From: Candidatus Nomurabacteria bacterium CG_4_9_14_0_2_um_filter_32_10
Lineage (GTDB): Bacteria; Patescibacteriota; Minisyncoccia; Phycocordibacterales; UBA9973
Length of the DNA stretch: 8,931 nucleotides
Assembly (NCBI GenBank): GCA_002788475.1
Contig: PFRK01000038.1
Coordinates: 1 to 8,931, forward strand
Direction: 5' to 3'
In this document: one piece after another, positions 4,809 to 8,931 of the stretch
Numbering within the stretch: position 1 is the stretch's first letter
Layout of the letters: each line of letters starts with the position of its first letter
Program-made: the position numbers and the translations under genes
The notes under the pieces: generated by a model
What the model was told of the DNA's origin: nothing
The model's database searches: none
What the model saw: the letters and a program-made list of their open reading frames with translations, nothing else

Positions 4809-4907
4809 ATTCACCTCTCACCATACCCTTCTTTACCCCATCCTGCACCTTCCCCAAATGGGTTATTTTTCGCAAGGACTTTTCGCAAGGACCGTCCTTG
4901 CGAGACT
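4779..4907. repeat. 129-bp direct repeat with promoter, copy B
   Basis: This copy of the 4096-4224 block differs at two positions. It supplies the whole upstream region of hicB. Beyond 4907 the two copies diverge: copy A runs into the 83-bp repeat, copy B into more GCAAGGAC palindromes and the terminator of the next gene upstream. Confidence 0.92.
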
Positions 4908-4957
4908 AGTCCTTGTTTTCGCAAGGACCGTCCTTGCGAGACTGTCCTTGCGAGACT
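4871..4957. repeat. Cluster of alternating GCAAGGAC/GTCCTTGC motifs
   Basis: CGCAAGGAC occurs at 4871, 4884 and 4920; its complement GTCCTTGCG occurs at 4894, 4930 and 4944, with a partial GTCCTTG at 4909. Two adjacent pairs make perfect 9-bp palindromes with a one-base centre (4884-4902 and 4920-4938). Each complement unit is followed by AGACT. The cluster could form cruciforms or bind a dimeric protein; no coding potential is seen. Confidence 0.75.
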
Positions 4958-4960
4958 AAT

Positions 4961-4990
4961 AAAAAACCACCCTCGTCAGGGTGGTTTTTT
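4961..4990. terminator. Bidirectional intrinsic terminator (CCACCCT/AGGGTGG, CGTC loop)
   Basis: Six A, CCACCCT (4967-4973), loop CGTC (4974-4977), AGGGTGG (4978-4984) and six T form a strong Rho-independent terminator. It lies 33 bases after the stop codon at 5024 and ends that gene's transcript before the hicB promoter. Confidence 0.88.
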
Positions 4991-5023
4991 AGAATTAAAT
5001 TTCTAAAAACTAGAATTTAATTT

Positions 5024-6079
5024 TTATTGCTGATTTGCTTTGCCTCGAGACATTGCACCTAGAAGTCCGTCGGAGACGAGACCCATAGATTTCTGCCAAG
5101 CTTTAGCAACTGCGATGGTTAATTTTCCACACCATCCATCAGCAACTAAACTAGCACCAGCTTTGTCATTAAAGAAATGTTGCCAAGCTCTACAAGCTTC
5201 ACCTTTGGTTCCAAGTTTTATTACACCAGAACCAAATGTGTAACCTGAAGCTCCTGGAGCACCGGCATTAATGACTGTATTACATCTCTCTCCAGTCGTC
5301 CCGTTGAACATTTGTCCTGGAGGACAGAAAACTTGAGTTGAAGAAGTATTTGATGTACATTTTGCACCATCAGTCGCTCTAAACATTTGTCCTGGAGAAC
5401 ATACTACCTCAGGAGTTGTCGGTGTGGCAGGTGTGGCAGGTGTGGCAGGTGTGGCGGGAGTAATAGAAGTATCTGCTGGTATGGCTGGAGTTGCTATGGT
5501 TGTTATGACAAGTTGCGCAGGTTGCTGAATAATATTATGATAAGCTGTGACAGTGTGCGCGGGTGTAGTAGTGATAGAAGCAGCTGCCCCACCTCCGATT
5601 GCGTCGTCAGTTTTTACATCAAAATTAGTTGCAGATAATGTAGTTGAAGGAGCGCTACCTTTATAGGTCAAGGTGATGGTGTTGGTGGTTGCACAGGCTC
5701 CCGTAACGTCAACAGTCATTACCTGTCCGGTCGCGGAAGATGAACCCATTGTAACAGCACAGGTACCACCTGCGGCTGTAGCAGACCAATTCCCATCAGC
5801 TACAACAAGTCCGGCATTGGCAACCGGAGAAGCGTCAGGGGTGGTAAATCCTGTTGGAACTGTAAAAGTTGGACTATCGGCATCTATAGCAATACCCGTT
5901 ACTCCAACGGTTAGCACTACTGTTATAGTATTTGAACTTGATATTTTAAAACTTACATTTGTACCTCCGTTTATAGTGGCTGTTCCTTCTCCGGTCGCAG
6001 CTTGGACTCTCGTAGCAGAAACACCCAGAACCATAACAAGGACTAAAACCAAAGACAAAACTTTTTTAATATTACTCAT
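5024..6079 (-). CDS. Exported protein with Cys-pair repeats and C-terminal peptidoglycan-binding domain
   Basis: The 351-residue product starts MSNIKKVLSLVLVLVMVLGV, a clear signal peptide with likely cleavage after VQA (residue 27). Residues 28-185 form a Thr/Ala/Gly-rich beta-sandwich-like region (TATINGGTNVSFKI, then TITLTYKGSAPSTTLSATNF) with one Cys pair (C107/C129). A Pro-rich linker of ATP repeats (about 206-223) leads to two Cys-pair units (C227/C241 and C252/C266, CSPGQMF and CPPGQMF). A PG_binding_1-type domain follows (about 284-351: GTKGEACRAWQHFF, LVADGWCGK, LVSDGLLGAMSRGKANQ). Two extra Cys in that domain (C295, C317) could form a disulfide. The protein should be secreted and bound to peptidoglycan; the N-terminal part may be the displayed function. 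A -10 box lies at 6115-6120. The domain call is strong; the biological role is unknown. Confidence 0.88.
   Translation of the reverse strand: MSNIKKVLSLVLVLVMVLGVSATRVQAATGEGTATINGGTNVSFKISSSNTITVVLTVGVTGIAIDADSPTFTVPTGFTTPDASPVANAGLVVADGNWSATAAGGTCAVTMGSSSATGQVMTVDVTGACATTNTITLTYKGSAPSTTLSATNFDVKTDDAIGGGAAASITTTPAHTVTAYHNIIQQPAQLVITTIATPAIPADTSITPATPATPATPATPTTPEVVCSPGQMFRATDGAKCTSNTSSTQVFCPPGQMFNGTTGERCNTVINAGAPGASGYTFGSGVIKLGTKGEACRAWQHFFNDKAGASLVADGWCGKLTIAVAKAWQKSMGLVSDGLLGAMSRGKANQQ
5282..5401 (-). repeat. Two CxPGQMF Cys-pair units
   Basis: Two related units encode CSPGQMFRATDGAKC and CPPGQMFNGTTGERC, each with Cys 14 residues apart. They occupy the same place, next to the peptidoglycan-binding domain, as the GC...GFS units of the other two exported proteins, and share their TG..C ending. 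Confidence 0.75.
5421..5456 (-). repeat. Four tandem 9-bp units encoding an ATP-repeat linker
   Basis: GGTGTGGCA is repeated four times without spacing, with one change in the last unit (final base G). On the coding strand it gives a Pro-Ala-Thr linker. The near identity of units suggests recent slippage, so copy number probably varies between strains. Confidence 0.85.
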
Positions 6080-6114
6080 ATTTTTTTATTTAACAATAAT
6101 TATTTAATAATAAG

Positions 6115-6120
6115 ATTATA
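6115..6120 (-). promoter_or_regulatory. -10 box of the 5024-6079 gene
   Basis: On the minus strand TATAAT lies 35 bases before the ATG at 6079, in an AT-rich leader without a Shine-Dalgarno site. No good -35 is present at 17 bases. A CCACC (6141-6145)/GGTGG (6158-6162) inverted repeat lies at about the -35 position and could be an operator. Between it and the terminator at 6240 only a DnaA-box match is seen. Confidence 0.45.
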
Positions 6121-6211
6121 TTATGACAATAAACATCTCACCACCAAAACGACCTTCGGTGGAAATTTATATTTTTATTATAAACCTAAAAAATTAAAAA
6201 TGATATAAAAC

Positions 6212-6220
6212 TGTGGATAA
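6212..6220 (-). other. Exact DnaA-box consensus match (TTATCCACA)
   Basis: This is the second exact TTATCCACA on the minus strand in the window. It lies about 90 bases upstream of the -10 box of the 5024-6079 gene and 19 bases from the terminator at 6240. It could be a DnaA-responsive promoter site or chance; it is not part of a cluster. Confidence 0.35.
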
Positions 6221-6239
6221 CATCTACATTACACACAAC

Positions 6240-6267
6240 AAAAAACCACCCCGTCGGGTGGTTTTTT
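6240..6267. terminator. Bidirectional intrinsic terminator (CCACCC/GGGTGG, CGTC loop)
   Basis: Six A, CCACCC (6246-6251), loop CGTC (6252-6255), GGGTGG (6256-6261) and six T. The core is identical to 562-587. It ends the large surface-protein gene, following the palindromic element at 6269-6328. Confidence 0.88.
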
Positions 6268-6268
6268 G

Positions 6269-6328
6269 AATACTTTTTAACCTGCCGACCCTCACGAAAG
6301 TTCGTTCGGGAGCAGGCTGGGGCGTATT
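6269..6328. repeat. Palindromic 3' element, copy 3
   Basis: AATAC (6269-6273) and GTATT (6324-6328) flank CCTGC (6281-6285) paired with GCAGG (6312-6316); inside is ACGAA (6294-6298) paired with TTCGT (6301-6305). Flanking motifs TTTTTAACCT and GGCGTATTAA match the other copies, and TACTTTTTAACCTGCC is shared exactly with 2531-2546. It sits between the stop codon at 6372 and the terminator. Confidence 0.7.
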
Positions 6329-6371
6329 AACCAAAACTAGTTTAACTCAGCTTAAATGATAACCAATTAGA

Positions 6372-8543
6372 TTAGTTATCGTTTAAGTATATATCGCCGG
6401 TCTTGTAGTCTCCAAGATCGAAGGCATATAGAGTATCGCCAGCGGTAGCATTGGAAGTGTCGTTCCAACCAATTCCTGTTATGGCTACGTGAACGAATGT
6501 ATCAGTTGAAGCCGCGCCATTCACGGTAAGAGTAAAGGTTTCAGTTTCACCTTCTCCTACTCTGAATGAGTTGGTTCCTACTGCATCACCAGTTGAAGTT
6601 AATGTTGCAACTCCAGCAGCCATATCACCACCTTGGGTATTACCATCTTCAAAGTAATATGATACTTGAGTAACGGTTGTACCAACATATTCTTCTACGG
6701 CATCTTTATCAATGAACATATCAGCACCAAAGGCTGTGACGTCGAATTTGATAACGAATGTTCCCTGATCAGAATCACCTACTGTTGCAGGATCACCAAC
6801 GTGAGAAACAGTAGCTGTAGCACTATTAAACTTAACTTGAATTCCTGTGTCGTAGAAAGCAATAGCATCAGCAGAAGCAGCACCTGTTAGGTCGGTGATT
6901 GCGATATCATCACCATTAGCATCTTCTGCAACTATATAATCAACTTCAGTAGCATCAGCCATAGTAGCTTGCAAGGTATTACCGTTAACAAAAGAGCCAG
7001 CTTGGGTATCATTGATATCAGCTTTAACTATAAAGTGAGCGGTGTCGCCGTCATCCATATCAAAGTCAATATCATTGAAGTTAATAAAGGCGGTATCCCC
7101 TGTTGTAACTACAACTGCTCCATCAACAGTTGTGGTAAGATCCCCATTGTTTACAGAATCAATTTTAGTTCCATCCATCCATAGAGAGTAACTATTCGCA
7201 ATAGTTGCAACGGTTCCTGAACCACCTACGGTATTGGTAGAAACAACTTTAACTGCGATATTCTGAATGTTTTTAAGATCGCCATCTGCTTTAATATCAA
7301 AGGCGAGTAATGGAACATCATTGGTATCAGAAGTATCGTCTACGTCCACTACGTGAGCATCATTTACAGCATTACCGGAAGTACCGGTAGTCTTGGAAAC
7401 TTTAAGCTCAAGGCCAGTAGTAGTTGCTATTGTTTCAAAGCTGAAGTTTACCGTAGAAGGCAAATCTCCAGTCGTTGAATCAGTCAAGACTACGCCTGTA
7501 GCATCCTGATAGCGAACGTCGGCAAGAATCAAAGCAAAAGTATTGTCTCCAAGATCTCCAGAGTCAATATTGTTTACAGCATCAACAGTCACATAGAAAT
7601 CAGAATCTTCGTCAGCCTTTATGACTGCACCAGAAAGATTGATTGTCTTTGTATAAATGTTGGTGTTCTCTGAGAAGTCGCCAACATCAGCTGAACCAAC
7701 TTCTGTTGAACCCTGCCATACTGTTACCTTATCAATGTAATCACTCATTTTGTCTGAGCTTGTTGCATCGGTCTGCTCAAAAGTTAATTTGAAAGCAATG
7801 ATAGCCAAGTCAGATCCGTTGTCAGCTGTAAAAGTCCAGCCAGCAACTTTTTTGTCGGAATCACCTTCTGATACTTCCTCACCGGAAAGGCTAGAAAGTT
7901 CTTGAACATCGTCAATTGATCCTGCTCCACCTTCTAATGTTCCTGGTGTTGGTGTTGTACTTGTACCATCACACTTTACTCCAGTTGTTGGACTGTATCC
8001 TACAGTTGAAGTACAACCTGCTGGAAGAGTCGTTGGTGTTGCTGCACACGACAAACCAGTTGTTACACTAAATCCTGTATTTGAAGTACATCCTGCTGGG
8101 TAAGTTGCTGCTGCACATGACAAACCAGTTGTTACACTGAATCCTTCAAATGAAGAACAACCTGCTGGATAAATTCCAGGGGCTGGATTAACTACTCCTG
8201 AATTAATTTGAGCGACTGCTGAAGCTCTGGACATTGCGCCCATTACTCCATCAACCATCAAACTTCTGGAAGCTTGCCAAATTTTAGCTGCGGCTACGGA
8301 CAATGGTCCGAATTTTCCATCAGCAACTAAATTTGCAGAACTATAACCGTTAAGAAATTTCTGCCAAATCAAAGCTGCTTGTCCTGAACTACCAGATTGA
8401 ACTGTAGCAGCATACTGAACGTCAGATGCTGATACAACTGCCTGTTGAGCGTTAGCTGTTGAAGCAAGAGCATAACCTCCTAGAACTACAACTGCTACCA
8501 TCACAACTCCTAAAAGAAATTTTGATTTTAATAATTTACTCAT
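6372..8543 (-). CDS. Large acidic secreted surface protein (S-layer-like) with N-terminal peptidoglycan-binding domain
   Basis: From the ATG at 8543 the product is 723 residues, beginning MSKLLKSKFLLGVVMVAVVV, a signal peptide likely cut after ANA (residue 32). A GTG 15 codons upstream is in frame but would bury the signal peptide. A PG_binding_1-type domain (about 46-112) shows GSSGQAALIWQKFL, LVADGKFGPLSVAAAKIWQ and VDGVMGAMS. Three Cys-pair repeats follow (C129/C143, C152/C166, C177/C191), then a Thr/Pro linker. The remaining 500-odd residues are Asp- and Thr-rich beta-sandwich-like modules (DDVQELSSLSG, VDDTSDTNDVPLLAFDIK, DFDMDDGDTAHFIVKADI) and the protein ends TGDIYLNDN. Such acidic strands often bind calcium. 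This layout matches exported Parcubacteria surface or S-layer-like proteins as I know them, but the domain order is reversed relative to its two neighbours. It has its own terminator and appears monocistronic. Location is confident; exact role is inferred. Confidence 0.9.
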   Translation of the reverse strand: MSKLLKSKFLLGVVMVAVVVLGGYALASTANAQQAVVSASDVQYAATVQSGSSGQAALIWQKFLNGYSSANLVADGKFGPLSVAAAKIWQASRSLMVDGVMGAMSRASAVAQINSGVVNPAPGIYPAGCSSFEGFSVTTGLSCAAATYPAGCTSNTGFSVTTGLSCAATPTTLPAGCTSTVGYSPTTGVKCDGTSTTPTPGTLEGGAGSIDDVQELSSLSGEEVSEGDSDKKVAGWTFTADNGSDLAIIAFKLTFEQTDATSSDKMSDYIDKVTVWQGSTEVGSADVGDFSENTNIYTKTINLSGAVIKADEDSDFYVTVDAVNNIDSGDLGDNTFALILADVRYQDATGVVLTDSTTGDLPSTVNFSFETIATTTGLELKVSKTTGTSGNAVNDAHVVDVDDTSDTNDVPLLAFDIKADGDLKNIQNIAVKVVSTNTVGGSGTVATIANSYSLWMDGTKIDSVNNGDLTTTVDGAVVVTTGDTAFINFNDIDFDMDDGDTAHFIVKADINDTQAGSFVNGNTLQATMADATEVDYIVAEDANGDDIAITDLTGAASADAIAFYDTGIQVKFNSATATVSHVGDPATVGDSDQGTFVIKFDVTAFGADMFIDKDAVEEYVGTTVTQVSYYFEDGNTQGGDMAAGVATLTSTGDAVGTNSFRVGEGETETFTLTVNGAASTDTFVHVAITGIGWNDTSNATAGDTLYAFDLGDYKTGDIYLNDN
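7971..8168 (-). repeat. Three tandem Cys-pair repeats
   Basis: The units encode PAGCSSFEGFSVTTGLSC, PAGCTSNTGFSVTTGLSC and PAGCTSTVGYSPTTGVKC. The first two are offset by exactly 69 bases and share almost identical DNA from about 8041 and 8110 (GCTGCACA through GTTACACT), indicating recent duplication. The third is more diverged. Confidence 0.85.
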
Positions 8544-8590
8544 AATTTTTTTTGTGCCATTAATAAGTTTCGACAAAACTAAGGACACGT

Positions 8591-8622
8591 TTTTTCTTTT
8601 TAAAAAATTTTAAAAAGAAAAA
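8591..8622. repeat. 32-bp near-perfect AT palindrome upstream of the large surface-protein gene
   Basis: A 15-base arm (TTTTTCTTTTTAAAA, 8591-8605) is followed after AA by its exact complement (8608-8622). It begins 48 bases before the ATG at 8543. As RNA it would form a long A-U hairpin; as DNA it could extrude or bind a dimeric regulator. Confidence 0.7.
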
Positions 8623-8747
8623 TTTTTTCTATCATTATTTTTTTTTCGTCTATAACTTATAAAAATTAATAATGCGACGAAAATCAAAATAATGAACAGA
8701 TTTATTTACTAACTTCAGCCTGAGGCTAATCAGCCTTTTGCTGAAAT

Positions 8748-8780
8748 ACATTGAAAACATAGCTATTCAGTTTTCAATGT
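8748..8780. repeat. 11-bp perfect hairpin in the upstream region
   Basis: ACATTGAAAAC (8748-8758) pairs with GTTTTCAATGT (8770-8780) around an 11-base loop. No T-run follows on either strand, so it is not a standard terminator. It may be an operator or part of a structured leader. Confidence 0.6.
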
Positions 8781-8931
8781 GCATTTATTTTCACTAAGTT
8801 TTGCTTAAAGATTTTTTCGACGAAATCATAAACAAAAACAAAATAAAAATAAATATACTTTTGCGAATACAGAATACACTTAGATGTGCAATCCGTAAAC
8901 ACTCAACTATTATAATATACAACCTAAAGAC

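Larger units (their letters stand above)
8544..8931 (-). promoter_or_regulatory. Gene-free upstream region of the large surface-protein gene, with several inverted repeats
   Basis: No reading frame of meaningful length is present on either strand. A TATAAT on the minus strand (8914-8909) could be a distal -10 box whose -35 lies outside the window; TTGATT (8687-8682) followed by TTTATA is a weaker proximal candidate. If the distal site is used the mRNA leader would be over 350 bases and would contain the hairpins at 8748-8780 and 8591-8622, and a TTCAGC/GCTGAA pair (8714-8719 with 8740-8745). No riboswitch class is recognisable. Confidence 0.4.

Noticed and set aside
4096..4907. Insertion sequence bounded by the 129-bp copies
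   Set aside because: No transposase, no terminal inverted repeats and no target duplication; direct repeats alone fit duplication or recombination.
4871..4957. CRISPR array
   Set aside because: Units alternate in orientation and the spacers are too short and partly repeated; no cas genes.
5040..6107. Three plus-strand open frames (5040-5243, 5387-5638, 5673-6107)
   Set aside because: They are antisense to the exported-protein gene and reflect its low-complexity Thr/Ala/Gly codons.
613..6220. Replication origin
   Set aside because: Only two isolated DnaA boxes 5.6 kb apart, with no cluster and no dnaA, dnaN or similar genes.
6666..7184. Two plus-strand open frames inside the large surface-protein gene
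   Set aside because: Antisense shadows of the Asp/Thr-rich repeats; no start signals.

Overview
The window is AT-rich and every gene I can support lies on the minus strand, so transcription runs from right to left. It most resembles a Candidatus Patescibacteria (CPR, Parcubacteria-like) chromosome. The signs are very short genes with AT-rich leaders lacking clear Shine-Dalgarno sites, nearly identical short terminators (A-run, CCACCC, CGTC or CGAC loop, GGGTGG, T-run), Parcubacteria-style exported proteins with peptidoglycan-binding domains, and several toxin-antitoxin fragments. This lineage call is an inference from style; no marker gene is present.

Layout in transcription order. (1) 8931-8544 is a gene-free leader with several inverted repeats. 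(2) 8543-6372 encodes a 723-residue, Asp-rich, secreted surface protein. (3) 6371-6080 carries a palindromic 3' element, a strong terminator, a DnaA-box match and the promoter of the next gene. (4) 6079-5024 encodes a second exported protein with a C-terminal peptidoglycan-binding domain. (5) 5023-4773 has a terminator, a cluster of GCAAGGAC palindromes and a promoter-bearing repeat. (6) 4772-4313 is hicB followed by a hicA remnant that has lost its start codon and carries an internal stop. (7) 4307-4096 holds two adjacent long repeats, each with a second copy elsewhere in the window. (8) 4088-3662 is a two-gene unit: a small four-cysteine protein and a coiled-coil protein. (9) 3661-3351 is a structured intergenic stretch. 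(10) 3350-2597 is an overlapping gene pair that looks like an uncharacterised toxin-antitoxin module. (11) 2410-725 is a third exported peptidoglycan-binding protein, cut by a single in-frame TGA. (12) 539-147 is a solitary MazF/PemK-family toxin.

Two themes connect the region. First, three exported proteins share one kit: a signal peptide, a low-complexity beta-rich region, short repeats each holding one Cys pair, and a peptidoglycan-binding domain. They are probably anchored to the cell wall. Second, the spaces between genes are built from repeated modules: an 83-bp repeat (two copies), a 129-bp repeat carrying a promoter (two copies), a hairpin element placed just after three stop codons, and four near-identical terminators. 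The small genes seem to have been inserted or duplicated together with these modules. The clearest decay events are the broken hicA and the interrupted surface-protein gene.
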